NCBI GenBank assembly: GCA_032622095.1
Contig: CP136067.1
Span: 39,599,549 to 39,663,548 of the forward strand
From: Siphonodentalium dalli
Lineage: Eukaryota > Mollusca > Scaphopoda > Gadilida > Siphonodentaliidae
DNA: 64,000 bases
Direction of reading: 5' to 3'
Shown here in pieces: positions 42,116 to 53,209 of this stretch. Each line of letters begins with the position of its first letter. The first letter of the stretch is position 1. Under the pieces are notes generated by a model. That model did no database searches, was not told the origin of the DNA, and was given only the letters and a program-made list of their open reading frames with translations. A program made the position numbers and the translations under genes.

Positions 42116-43490
42116 AATGCATAATATTTTAGTTTTATTTCTTATTTTAACTTTTTAAATTTGTTATTGATGTTATAAAATAAAACGATATTTCAATTTA
42201 TTTGAAAATTGTCAATTTTTAGTAGTCTCCCCACTTCTCCCTGAAGTCTCCCTAAATTTCCTGAAGTCTCCCTAAATTTCCTGGAGGGAGACTTCAAGTC
42301 TCCCTGTTCTGAACCCCTAGGCTGAGGCCTGGTTGCATTTTCACTTTTGTGTTGCGTAAAAACGCAACTTAATCAGAATTCAAAAAGACTCCCACGCAAA
42401 CACAGGGGATATCATATTCAAAACACCGAGATAAATAATTTCCTTGGCATTGTGGTGGTCTTGTCAAAAACAGATGATCTGACAAGCACCATTATGGCAC
42501 ACATCTATATTTATATAACCTCACTAACCTGGCCTGGCGCCTGCGAATATTGGTGTAAACAATATTTATTCCCAATACAAAAAAAAAGAAGATTAATATA
42601 TTAACAAAATGCTAATGGATGATTATGGGTGATTGGACAACACGCCTATTGTGGCTTTTTTTAAGTCCTCTCCCAGATCATTTAAATGTCTCGGACGACA
42701 TGCATATAAGGCCGTTCGGTGCGAAGGCAAATGGAATACCAAGGCCGTTGAATATGTAATGTGTGGCAACGCGTGTATTACTAGCCAAAAGAGGTGTACA
42801 GACTATAAATTAGTTCAAATTACTACATTTCAGTCTCAATCGCGTTTGGAATACTTGAGATTTGCGACTATGACAAAAATAGTAGTACGGGTGTGTTTAT
42901 ATCCAGGTTGGTATAATGTTTCATGCATGCTGGCAGTCTATTCCAATCGCTTATTGTAGAAGGTAAAACTGTATCCTTATGATTTAAACATATTTTATTA
43001 TCCCTCAGTCAATAAACAAAATACAAATAAAGATAATACAGTTGGTGATATGGATGAGAGGTGATAAAGGGATCGGAGCACAAGTTACAGAACTTATGGA
43101 AGCTCCTATCCTTTATATGAACGGAAAATACTGATTCATTTCATTTGGGGCTCAAGATGAGTTGTGTAGACATATTGGTCAAAAAGCTGAAGAAATTTCA
43201 TTATTATCATTATTATTGTTTTTTGTATATATATGTAGTATCAGTAATAGTCTTCACTAGAAATAAAAAATGGCTTTAGTTGAGTTATTAAGTTTATAAT
43301 AGGAGAATTGGACTGGCTATCTAACAAAGGATAAAAATGGAAAAACAATTAATCATTTAGTCATCATCAATCAATAATCAGTTATTCTTTTAAATATCCT
43401 TTGTGGCGTCCACTGTCAGTCGTATTGCATGATGTCTAAGATTGTAACCGGATTGATTTTCAGAGTGACAAATATAGTTTAGTAGGTACA
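42116..43490. other. Interior of the IS3EU-like element, no recognised gene
   Basis: Contains a short tandem repeat of CTGAAGTCTCCCTAAATTT (42237-42300) with a complementary GGGAGACTTC, and a 108-codon + strand open frame at 42633-42959 with several Cys but no recognised domain. A stretch with TTTAAACATATTTTATT at 42985 is similar to one at 44210. Confidence 0.5.
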
Positions 43491-43493
43491 TGA

Positions 43494-43868
43494 AGCCGTG
43501 AGTGAAAAGTATGTTTTGCCGTGAGTGAATAGTTTATTTTGCCGTGAGTTAAAAGTTGGTTTTGCCGTGAATGAAAAGTTTATTTTGCCGTGAGTGAAAA
43601 AATTATTTTGCCGTGAGTGAAAAGTTTGTTTTGTCGTGGATGAAAAGTATGTTTTGACGTGAGTTAAAAGTTTTTTTGCCATGAGTGAAAAGTATGTTTT
43701 GCCGTGAGTGAAAAGTTTATTTTGCCGTGAGTGAAATTTTTTTTTCCCGTGAATGAAAAGAATATTTTGCCGTGAGTGAAATGTTTATTCTGCCGTGAGT
43801 GAAAAGTTTGTTTTGCCGTGAGTAAAAAGTTTATTCTGCCGTGATTGAAAAGTTTGTTTCGCCGTGGC
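43494..43868 (-). repeat. Right 23-bp tandem array, inverted relative to the left array
   Basis: About 16 copies of the complementary unit GCCGTGAGTGAAAAGTTTGT. Together with the left array it makes subterminal inverted arrays able to pair over about 370 bp. Confidence 0.95.
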
Positions 43869-43911
43869 ACTTACGGGCCACCGTACAACACCCCAAAAAA
43901 GCCAAATATAT

Positions 43912-44877
43912 AGCTCAACTTTATCATGTAAAGTTAGAGCTATTGCCATGGGTTGGCGTCCATCATCTGTACGTCCTACAGCATGCCCTACAGGCCACAT
44001 CCCTCATCCGATCTTCACCAAACTTCATATGTAAGCTTCAGGATGACTTATAGAAGGGTGCTATTAAATTTTTCTGAATTTTATTTTAAAATTTACAGGC
44101 GGGTTTAGAATCACCTCTTGATGGGAGCTATTTGAAAAAATTTTGATGAAAAACATGGCTGTTGCAGCCATCTTGGATTTTACTCTTTGCATAACTTAAT
44201 CCTTGGTTTAAACATATTTTATTGTAAATATTATTACAAAAGGATTGGGACACAAGTTACAAAACTTAGATTTACCCTTTCCTGAAAATATTAAACATAA
44301 ATAAGAATTAAGTAACAATGGTTTCTCCACATGATATCAATACATAAAGTATGTATATACAATGTATATTCATCCAATGTGTGCAAGTCTCCCCCGGGTC
44401 CCTGGTTGCCCCCCCCCCCCCACTCCCTTGTCACCCAACCTCAGAAAAATGAGACATTATAAAGATTATTGATTATTGGTGGCATTTGTTACAATAATTT
44501 AAACTCTTCTTAAATAATCAAACTTTCAGATTTATTAATAAATTCTAGAGCAGCCCTACAGACCACATCCCTCATCTGATGATCTCCAAACTTCATATGG
44601 ATCTTCAGGGTGACCTCCAGATGGGGGCCTCCTATTGACCGAAAATCGTTGAAAAACAATGCTGCCAGGGGCCATTTTGGAATTTACTCTATACTTGTAT
44701 GACTAAATCCTTTGGCACACCCTACAGACCACATCCCTCATCCGATTATCACCAAACTTCATATGGATCTTCGGGGTGACCTCTTGTTTACTTTCCTTCT
44801 TCTTTATCATTGTATTTATTGTTCAGCAAAACATAATTCCTTGCCAAGTTGAGCTACAGTCATTGACACTTTCATTT
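43912..44877 (+). repeat. AGCTCAACTT-family tandem-repeat element
   Basis: Head TAGCTCAACTTTATCATGTA at 43911 on, GAGCTATTGCCATGGG, diverged repeat units (CACCAAACTTCATATG, CAGCCATCTTGGATTTTAC) and tail AAGTTGAGCTACAGTCATTG. An unrelated insert with a C-run (44409-44422) lies inside. Only 20 bases from the IS3EU-like element. Confidence 0.8.
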
Positions 44878-45009
44878 ATCTTAATATTGTCATTTACTCC
44901 ACCTTAGATATTACCTATCCAGTTTTAGAAGCAGAATTTTATTTACTATTTATGGTAGCTCGGCAATAATGGAAATAGATTCATCTGTACCAACATACAT
45001 GTACTTTAA

Positions 45010-45401
45010 CCCTTTACCCAACAGAAGGGCCCTGTGCCAATGCATTCTCTTATATATGCGAGTCGACCATAGGTCGCCTCGCATATATAAGAGAATGCAT
45101 TGGCTTAACACATTAAAAATTATAAAATTGTTAAAGAATGTAAGAAAAAATGGTAAAAAGTGTTAAAAAAAGATTTTTTTTAAGCCAATGCATTCTCTTA
45201 TATATGCGAGGCGACCTATGGTCGACTCGCATATATAAGAGAATGCATTGGCACAGGGCATAACTGTAACCATCACAATGTGGTCAAGGAGCCGGTTCCA
45301 ATGATATCCATATTTGTATGGTTCTATTGAGACAGGCCGAAGATATTTTAGGTTGTTGAAGCTTTATTTGGCCGGTTATGGCCGGTTTGTTGGGTAAAGG
45401 G
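45010..45401 (+). mobile_element. piggyBac-like MITE, copy 1
   Basis: Flanked by TTAA (45006-45009 and 45402-45405). Terminal repeats are CCCTTTACCCAACA and its mirror. TTAA duplication plus CCC...GGG ends are the piggyBac signature. The left half carries two perfect 75-bp hairpins of the CATTCTCTTATATA type in mirror orientation (45031-45106 and 45183-45258); the right half is unique to the family. Located in intron 3. Confidence 0.85.
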
Positions 45402-45887
45402 TTAATTGGCAGAACCTAAAGCACCTTGAGATGCAGTTTTATCACATAGTTAGCCCCTAAACCCGGCGTCATATGTTTAAGTAAGACACACATGTATTAT
45501 CGGCAATTTATCGCCACGTGCAGTGACGTAAGAGCTTAGTGCAATGATGTCGATGTCAATGCCAATGCCAATGCCAGGACTTTATTATTTTGTTAAATAG
45601 AATATAATTATGATATTCTATTTGTGATGGGTTATTTAGTGTTGACTGTGAGATAAACATGAGTGATAAGGATGGTTGAACAATTTTGTCAACATGAACA
45701 GACACATTAAAAATGGAACCATATTTTTTCATGAAGGTGTCTCTACTTCCTCTTTGGTTGTGCATAAGGAAATGAATATTATTATTTTTTTAACCCTAGC
45801 TGTTTCAAGATCGTTTTTCCTTGCTAAAAGGTGTTAATGACTCATTAGAGATCCACTATTTATTGACAACTCAATTTTGTTTTGCAG

Positions 45888-46009
45888 AAATTCTGTGCAG
45901 ATATTGTCTCAGTTCTTGCTATGACAATGGGTGAAAACCGAGAGTGCTTAAAATACAGACTATCAGGTTCTAAGGAAGAAATCGGATCATGGGGTCACGA
46001 ATATGTCAG
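45888..46009 (+). CDS. PSMD2: PSMD2 exon 4 (residues 104-143 plus 2 nt)
   Basis: Acceptor TTTTGTTTTGCAG, donor GTAAGG. It encodes [20 protein letters not shown] and continues through [11 protein letters not shown] to WGHEYV, matching conserved PSMD2. It ends with two bases (AG) of an Arg codon completed in the next exon. Confidence 0.96.
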
Positions 46010-46701
46010 GTAAGGGGCTAAGGGCCAGGTTTGAAGTTGGTCTTGGGTTGTTTACATCAAGCCATAGTTTTTGTTTTGAATTGATTAGAGAATTTCACAA
46101 TTGACTAGTAGGCAGCCCCTAGTCAATTAGTAGTCGACTAGTCAACATGAATCATACATGTACATATACCCTGAAAATCCAGTGCAATCGTTTCAACTGT
46201 TAACATCAAGTGATTAGTTAGGAGATTAAGGACAATTATCGTTAGGGGTGTTACTATTAACCCTTTTTATACTAATGGATTCTCCAACTCAGTTATAAAA
46301 GTATATATTGGAATGGTCTATTATTCATTTGGACGGGTGTTCAGAAAAAATAAGCAGATGAGAAACAGAAAAACAGTTAATACAAGAGCAGAATGATTCA
46401 TGTTCATTGAATGGAAATGTTCATATAATAAGTTCAACGTTGGAGTAACATTAAGACCTCATTGCATTAACACCAGAACTGCATTGCAATCCATAATCCC
46501 AAACCGAGTAATTGCATGACCATGTCAAGTTCCGAAGTTAAAATAGGCCGAGTAATACACGAAAAATATGGACTTAAAATGCATTAAGTATTAAGAATAA
46601 GTTGTTTTAAAGCATTTAGTTCCTTGATTGGCTAGTGTAGAACCATTTGGTTCCTTGCTGGTCATTTTTCAATGCGGCCTCATGACAGTTCCAGTCGGAA
46701 G

Positions 46702-47153
46702 CAGGGTCCGCGCTGGACCGAAATTTACTTTTTCCAAATTATTTGCCAAATGAAAATATTTTTTGCCAAATTCTTTTAGAATTTGCCAAATGTTATCCCT
46801 GATAGTATCATTTTCTGGAACCTTGAGTGAATCATATGTTTCGACACTCGCAGTTTGAACGATGTTTGATATCGATAGGAAAGCATTTAGTTAATAATTA
46901 TACTCATATCTCTATTGTGGTTTATAATACAACAATAGTTAACTGTTCCTAAACCATATAAAACACCACTAATATCATTATATTGTATAACAGTTTCCTG
47001 AAATGAACGGTATTGATTGACCAATAATTTTTCAACTTTCTTCAGGAATTAAAAAAGTGACTTGCCAAAACTTTTGCCAAACGAAAATATTTTTAGCCAA
47101 ATGTTAATTATTTTTGCCATTGGCAATTTTGGCAAGTGGCAGCGCGAACCCTG
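46702..47153. mobile_element. hAT-type MITE, 452 bp
   Basis: The left end CAGGGTCCGCGCTGGACC and the right end GGCAGCGCGAACCCTG are inverted, and the element is flanked by a perfect 8-bp duplication GTCGGAAG (46694-46701 and 47154-47161). The interior has repeated TTGCCAAATG/TTGCCAAA words at both ends. CAGGG ends plus an 8-bp duplication identify hAT. Located in intron 4. Confidence 0.9.
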
Positions 47154-47813
47154 GTCGGAAGGGACATTTATTTTGAAAATATGTGTATATTCTTTGGGAC
47201 ATTTTCATAATTTGGTAACTGCTATATCCAATTAATAACCTACCCTGTATAACGAAGGCCATCCGTGCCTTTAAAAATGTAATGTGTCTGCAAACACATG
47301 TAATCTACCAACTAACTTATATAGGCATCCGATCCAATCGTTAATTTTATTATTAAACCCATAGGCAACCAATGCCGAGGTGGAATGCTTTGTTGACAAT
47401 TGCCACACAAATAAAAATTTAAATGAATTTTGGTCTGAGAAACGGGAAATTGACTTTGCATGGCCTAATAAGCCTTTTATCATTACTGTGGAGTAAATTT
47501 GTTCTCCGCATCGACTCTCGTTGAGAAGGTGAGATCCTGGAATGATTCACGTCCTGTGGCAGTTCGTCTGATCCAGGTCGCAGCATCTCAACTCAACATC
47601 ATATGGCGACTCAGATCACTTCACTTCAGTGGTATTAACTCTTTAGATGCCAAATGTGAATTTTGAGAATTACCCACTGCGACATCCTATTGTGGTGCTG
47701 AGTTGCATCAAATGAATTCTACAATATTTACATGTAGTTCAATGCGCTTTACAATAATATTAAGAACATAAAATAATAGTACATTTTAAAACAAAAATAA
47801 AAGTTGATTTTAA

Positions 47814-48738
47814 TAGTGATTAGCGATTTTAAGGAATCGACTAGTCGCCAGAGGTAATCGACTACTTGTCGACTAGTCGGACCCCTTGTAAGAGTTCCCG
47901 TTTCTATGCCCATATGACGTATAAAATGGGCCATGTGGCATCGCAGTTTTGAGTATCCAACTCCTTGTTTCAGAACGTTAATGGAAAACTATATAATTTA
48001 CCATTTTGCTCGGTAGTCTCCCAATTTGATGTCTTAAACCCGGCTCTCCTGCAACCTCCATATAATCTCACGGTTTGGGGAATGCAGGTAATAAAAACAT
48101 TTTATTTAATAAACAAAATTGTCGCCGGTAACCAGGAAATAAATAAACAAGTCTCGTTCGCAAGTCTCGCTAGAGATGTCGGGTGTGTTCTATTGCCTCT
48201 CTGAATAGGCGCCTTGTGTCGTGGGGGGGGGGTATGGGTATTAGAATCTATTCAGTTACTGAGTTGACTTTATCAGCTTGACTTGTCGCGAATTATGTTT
48301 CGCATATCATTGAAGCCATTTTGTTGCATCATTACCCTAGTATTACACGTGCCACAGTGAGAAGTTATCACTGGTCAATTGTGTCACATCGAACTAGACA
48401 GTGTTCAGTCGGCAGCGACACTTCATGTCATTGATGATCAATATAAAAGAAACCGCGCCAACACGTGCATACATTGGGTTCAGTTCAGGTCATGGAGTTC
48501 ACCGCCCGTGCATGACTGATAGCAGTGGCATCGTTAAAGGAACAATGCAATAAGGCTTTAAGAAGATAATATGTGTTAACTGTTACAGATTACATGATAA
48601 TATGGCTGTACAATGGCACTGCTGTCATGATAGCACATAGGTAGTGCTTTTTCCCGACTAATCGACTAGCAGACTTCGGGATCGACTAATTTAATAATCG
48701 CGTCAACTTCGACTGGTCGATTAATCGTTTCAACACTA
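47814..48738. mobile_element. hAT-type non-autonomous element, 925 bp
   Basis: The left end TAGTGATTAGCGATTTTAAG, the right end ATTAATCGTTTCAACACTA and subterminal TCGACTAGTCG motifs are flanked by a perfect 8-bp duplication GATTTTAA (47806-47813 and 48739-48746). Same family as the hAT element in intron 1. No transposase. A related degraded piece lies at about 46088-46205. Confidence 0.88.
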
Positions 48739-49223
48739 GATTTTAAAACAAAAAAAATTATACAACTAGGATAAAAACTAGGTTAAAAAAATCATAAATA
48801 AAAACTGAAACAATGAGTCTAGAATAAAATTACAGTATAGGTTTCTCATAAAAAAAACGACGGAATAAGATAAATGGTGCTCGTTCTTAAAGTAGTTAAT
48901 CCAGTTTAAAACAAAGTTTAAATAAGTGCGTCAAGAGATTTCTTAAAACCAGAAACCGTGCCTGCTCTGCGAGTAACAAGTGGGAGTGAATTCCAAATGT
49001 TAGTCGCTGCTTGTTGAAAGCACCAGTTCACCATATCTGCTGTTTGGTTTGCTGGTTAGAAATCTAAGGTCACACCCACTTGTCATCAACCTTGTACATG
49101 TGCCACGACCACAAGACTTCAGTTTAAACATTGAGGATATATAATTTGGACATTCTCCTCTCAGCCTAAAATACAATCAGTGCACATTTGAATTTCACTG
49201 TCTAATCAAATACAATGTATGTA

Positions 49224-49813
49224 CAGTAATGCCCTAAATAATCGACTCCTTAACCCTTTACCCAACAGAACGGCCCTGTGCCAATGCATTCTCTTATATA
49301 TGCGAGTCGACCATAGGTCGCCTCGCATATATAAGAGAATGCATTGGCTTAACACATTAAAAATTATAAAATTGTTAAAGAATGTAAGAAAAAATGGTAA
49401 AAAGTGTTTAAAAAAGATTTTTTTTAGGCCAATGCATTCTCTTATATATGCGAGGCGACCTATGGTCGACTCGCATATATAAGAGAATGCATTGGCACAG
49501 GGTATAACTGTAACCATCACAATGTGGTCAATGAGCCGGTTCCAATGATATCCATATTTGTATGGTTTTATTGAGACAGACCGAAGATATTTTAGGCTGT
49601 TGAAGCTTTATTTGGCCGGTTTGTTGGGTAAAGGGTTAACCACAGCAGAATTATGAGTAATTTTTCAGGATTTAGTCGGAAATATGTTGCCATTCATCGG
49701 AAAATTCTCACTGAGAGCTTTCCGATGAATGGCAACATATTTCCAGACTAGATCCTGAAAAATTACCCATAATTCTGCTGTGGTTAAGGAGTCGATTATT
49801 TAGGGCATTACTG
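49224..49813. mobile_element. Tc1/mariner-like fold-back MITE interrupted by a piggyBac-like MITE
   Basis: TA duplications at 49222-49223 and 49814-49815. The arms start CAGTAATGCCCTAAATAATC and mirror at the right end; inner arms share TTGCCATTCATCGGAAA. The piggyBac-like copy sits in the TTAA of the left arm. The right end lies 19 bases before PSMD2 exon 5. Confidence 0.88.
49254..49635 (+). mobile_element. piggyBac-like MITE, copy 2 (nested)
   Basis: TTAA at 49250-49253 and 49636-49639, terminal repeats CCCTTTACCCAACA. Nearly identical to copy 1, with the same pair of mirror hairpins (49275-49350 and 49429-49500). Insertion into the older fold-back MITE gives the order of events. Confidence 0.88.
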
Positions 49814-49832
49814 TATCTGTCACCATTTGCAG

Positions 49833-50054
49833 ACACCTGTCAGGTGAGGTTTCCCAGGAATGGCAGGATTCCGCGACAGATGACAAACTAAAGGAGAGAC
49901 TGCTGGAGATTACTAAGGAGTTAGTACCGTATCAGATGCAGCATAATGCCGAGGCTGAGGCATGTGATTTACTCATGGAGATAGAGAGACTCGATCTGGT
50001 AACATCATACGTCGATGAGTCCGCCTACCAGAGGGTCTGCCTGTATCTGTCCAG
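49833..50054 (+). CDS. PSMD2: PSMD2 exon 5 (residues 144-217 plus 2 nt)
   Basis: Acceptor CACCATTTGCAG, donor GTAAGA. It completes Arg144 and encodes [11 protein letters not shown], then [13 protein letters not shown] and VCLYLS, the conserved helical repeats before the toroid. A Tc1/mariner-type fold-back MITE ends 19 bases before the acceptor, and another inverted-repeat element begins 21 bases after the donor. Confidence 0.96.
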
Positions 50055-50075
50055 GTAAGAGCGGAGCTTCGGTTC

Positions 50076-50545
50076 AGGCCTAAAAATACGGTGCTGGACA
50101 TTTGCAGAATGAGGTCCCCAGAGGGTGAATTTAGTGACTCTACTTCGCAAATTGGGCTAGTTTTACCAAATTCATCCTGTGGGGACCTCATTCTGCATAG
50201 TCTCATCTCCTATGGGAGACCTAGACTCAGATTTTAGTTCCTAGATAGTGAATATTATGATGTGCACCCATCGGCACCTCGATTATGCAATGTGTCATCT
50301 GCCAATTTGGGGATATAGAGAAACTAAACTAAACAAGAAAAAGAATCTTTGTCAAGAAGTTTCTAAAGAAACTAAAAAATATGATAATTTTATTGTAAAG
50401 ATACTTTCCAGAGAAGATGAGGCCTAAGCAGAATGAGGTCCCCCAGAGGATAAATTTAGTGATGCTAGCCCGCTTTGCATCACTAAATTCATTCAGAAAA
50501 TTCTCTATTCATTCTGCTAATGTCTGGCACCATATTCTCAGGCCT
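50076..50545. mobile_element. Inverted-repeat element next to the exon 5 donor
   Basis: Terminal repeats of about 36 bp: AGGCCTAAAAATACGGTGCT at the left, and at the right its near mirror AGGCCTGAGAATATGGTGCC. Two inner hairpins with GCAGAATGAGGTCCCC (50103-50198 and 50424-50517). No clear target duplication. Confidence 0.75.
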
Positions 50546-52536
50546 ATTCGGGTTTCTGGCTTATAATATATAAATAATGCATGGCTTGGGTTAACTGCTA
50601 ATATAGTGGTCCCCCAATTTTGGCTTAGTCAACGACAAGAGATGCATTATTTATTATATTTTATCCACCGCTTACTACCTCTATCGCCTACAAAAAGGCC
50701 TGCCTAGAAAGTTACGTGTTTGTGCCAAGGTAGCTTTATTAGGTCAACATAGCTTTATTAAGTAGGTGATGTAGTTATATATGCAATTGTGCAGGTAACT
50801 AGGGATGTCAACCATCCTAAATGATGTCATTATGATTTTGGGACGTTTTTTTCATCCGTAATTCACCATAATTTATACAATATGTGTAAAAAGGATATGC
50901 GATTTCGCTCTAAAACGTTTATAAACCATTAGAACAAGGACAGTTTAGAATATATATAAATAAAAATTAATTATTTTGTTCTAAGCTGCACTCCAGTTTG
51001 CCCACATCTTGAATACTAATTAGTTTGCTTAATCTCATAAATGTTTGGGTGTCATCGAAGTAATTAAAATGATTGGTTTCTCCCACAAAAGGCACGTTTT
51101 GCATGATGGATAAATAAAATATGTGAGCCTATGCTGTCGCTTAAACTGTTTATGTCCACTCAGGGGATTTGACATCTATTGGATTTGAGCGTCACCTAAA
51201 ATATGCTAAAATTTTCCTCACTGACATAAATTGTACAAGCGACAACAATAGCTATATATTCTATTTATATCGAACACTGGTGTGATTTGTCTCAAAATTT
51301 CTGGGTCTGATTTTGTCATATTTTAATTTTGAAAAACGTTCTTAGATTTTACAATCGACGGCAATCATTTGGCGATGACAGGACAGTATAATTATGTCAT
51401 TACTACAACTAACATTATCTCTTCATGTTGTATGTATTTATTTCTCTAAATCCATGGTTAACAAATTTAAAGACATTTCGGCAAAATTTGAGAAGCTAAA
51501 TTGTTTATCTTTGATGCAAAATGGAAAAAGAAGTTATAAATTTCTCTCAAAAGTTCAGACTGTTCACTTGCCATACTAAACATTCATATAAAGTATTTAA
51601 CCCTTTCATGACGGGCGCTGTGCTGGTGCATAGGGAGCCTCGCATATATACAGGCTTACCGCCAGGTTTTGGGGAACGCGTCCTGTATCCGCCGAGGAGA
51701 AAATGCAGTCAATGTTTTCAATGTTGTGGAAACACTAGTGGACCTACTTTTGTTGTATCGGCCAATAGAAGAATCAGAGAGTAGATTTGCTGATCGTTTT
51801 GCATCCATTTTCTACCCAAGTTACTATGCTATCAACCGCAATAACTTTAAAACTTAGAAAATTTATTAGATAAAAATTAATTGCCAGGTTATAGATCACC
51901 GGTGGTGAAGGCCTTGCGTTGTTCCCAGTATACGGAAACACACCCTTTGAAGTTAAACGATTCACTATTCAAGACTCGGCAGATAGTTCGGATGCATAAC
52001 GTGCCGCAATATAACACTCAGCAGATAGACGATTAGCAGGTATGGAAGCAATGAAGGAATAGAATAAATGCGCAATGTTTTAGTTCTAAATATCAAGCTA
52101 AATTATAATAAACATAGATAAGATGCTTTGAAAAAAATGGAGTGATATATATATTTTACGACATGAAGATAGAATCAGTGGGTATGATTAAATTATCGGC
52201 GGTCATTTTTCGTAACCTAACTGCAGCAACGTAACAAGCGGACTCCAAAACATGTGTTCTAGCGATGTCGGGTTTGATCACTTCCTCAGTTCATCTGTGT
52301 CTGCAGGTTGGAGCTAGCGTGCAATGCGCAGAGCCGGGTGTGCTCGTTCAGAATCCGGAGCGTTTCAGTAAAAACTAAATAAAGTGTACTCTATATTCTA
52401 AATGGAACACATCGACCCTGCACGTTGAATGTTTGTCGTAAAGGGCAGGGTCTGCACTTTGATAAATAGCCCAGAATTGCCCCATGGTGCTTCTGATATT
52501 TTTGCCAATGTAATATTTTTGGAGGGATGTCTACTG
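50546..52536. other. Intron 5 segment, mostly without features
   Basis: AT-rich intronic sequence. A fragment of the hairpin family (CATAGGGAGCCTCGCATATA) is present near 51630-51650, after AACCCTTTCATGACGG. No gene recognised in the short open frames. Confidence 0.5.
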
Positions 52537-52640
52537 ACTACAATAATCGACTCCTTCACCACAGCAGAATTATGGGTAACTTTTCAGGAATTAGTTGGAA
52601 ATATGGCTTGTTGCCATTCATCGGAAAACTCTGTGGTTAA
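52537..52640 (+). mobile_element. Remnant of the Tc1/mariner-like fold-back MITE
   Basis: The left arm (TAATCGACTCCTTCACCACA, then TTGTTGCCATTCATCGGAAA) is joined directly to the very end of the right arm (CTGTGGTTAA). This is an internally deleted copy, with a piggyBac-like MITE inserted at its TTAA. Confidence 0.75.
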
Positions 52641-53008
52641 CCCTTTAGCCAACAAACCGGCCAAAACCGGCCAAATAAAGCTTCAACAGCCTAAAATATC
52701 TTCGGTCTGTCTCAATAGAACCATACAAATATGGATATCATTGGAACCGGCTCCTTGACCACATTGTGATAGTTACAGTTATGCCCTGTGCCAATGCATT
52801 CTCTTATATATGCGAGTCGACCATAGGTCGCCTCGCATATATAAGAGAATGCATTGGCCTAAAAAAAAAAATTCTTACATTCTTTAACAATTTTATAATT
52901 TTTAATGTGTTAAGCCAATGCATTCTCTTATATATGCGAGGCGACCTATGGTCGACTTGCATATATAAGAGAATGCATTGGCACAGGGCCCTTCTGTTGG
53001 GTAAAGGG
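52641..53008 (-). mobile_element. piggyBac-like MITE, copy 3
   Basis: TTAA at 52637-52640 and 53009-53012. Terminal CCCTTTAGCCAACA and TGTTGGGTAAAGGG. Reverse orientation relative to copies 1 and 2, with the hairpin pair (52791-52860 and 52915-52982) on the right. Ends 42 bases before exon 6. Confidence 0.85.
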
Positions 53009-53050
53009 TTAACCAATTCTATAATTACTTGATCTGCTATTTGTTCACAG

Positions 53051-53209
53051 TTGTGTTCCGTATGTACCAGACCCAGAGAACACCACTCTAGTGAAGACAT
53101 CGCTTGAATTGTACAGAAAATTTGACCAGTACCCACTTGCACTGAGATTCGCATTGCAACTGAATGATAATGATCTCATCAAGGACGTGTTCCTCTCATG
53201 TAAAGATTT
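53051..53209 (+). CDS. PSMD2: PSMD2 exon 6 (residues 218-270 plus 2 nt)
   Basis: Acceptor TTTGTTCACAG, donor GTGAGT. It encodes SCVPYVPDPENTTL, then FRKF-like LYRKFDQYPLALRFALQLND and FLSCKD, clear PSMD2 sequence. A piggyBac-like MITE ends 42 bases upstream of the exon. Confidence 0.96.

Larger units (their letters stand above)
41317..43885. mobile_element. IS3EU-like non-autonomous DNA transposon, 2.57 kb
   Basis: Perfect terminal inverted repeats TACGGTGGCCCGTAAGTGCC, with CACGGC beyond, at both ends. They are flanked by a perfect 6-bp direct duplication, CAACAC (41311-41316 and 43886-43891). TAY...RTA termini with a 6-bp duplication are what I recall for the eukaryotic IS3EU group; that assignment is inference. 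Two facing arrays of a 23-bp unit lie just inside the ends. No transposase is recognised. Located in intron 3. Confidence 0.8.

Noticed and set aside
41334-43868. Regular short repeats that could suggest a CRISPR array
   Set aside because: There are no unique spacers between units, the context is eukaryotic, and the arrays lie inside transposon ends.
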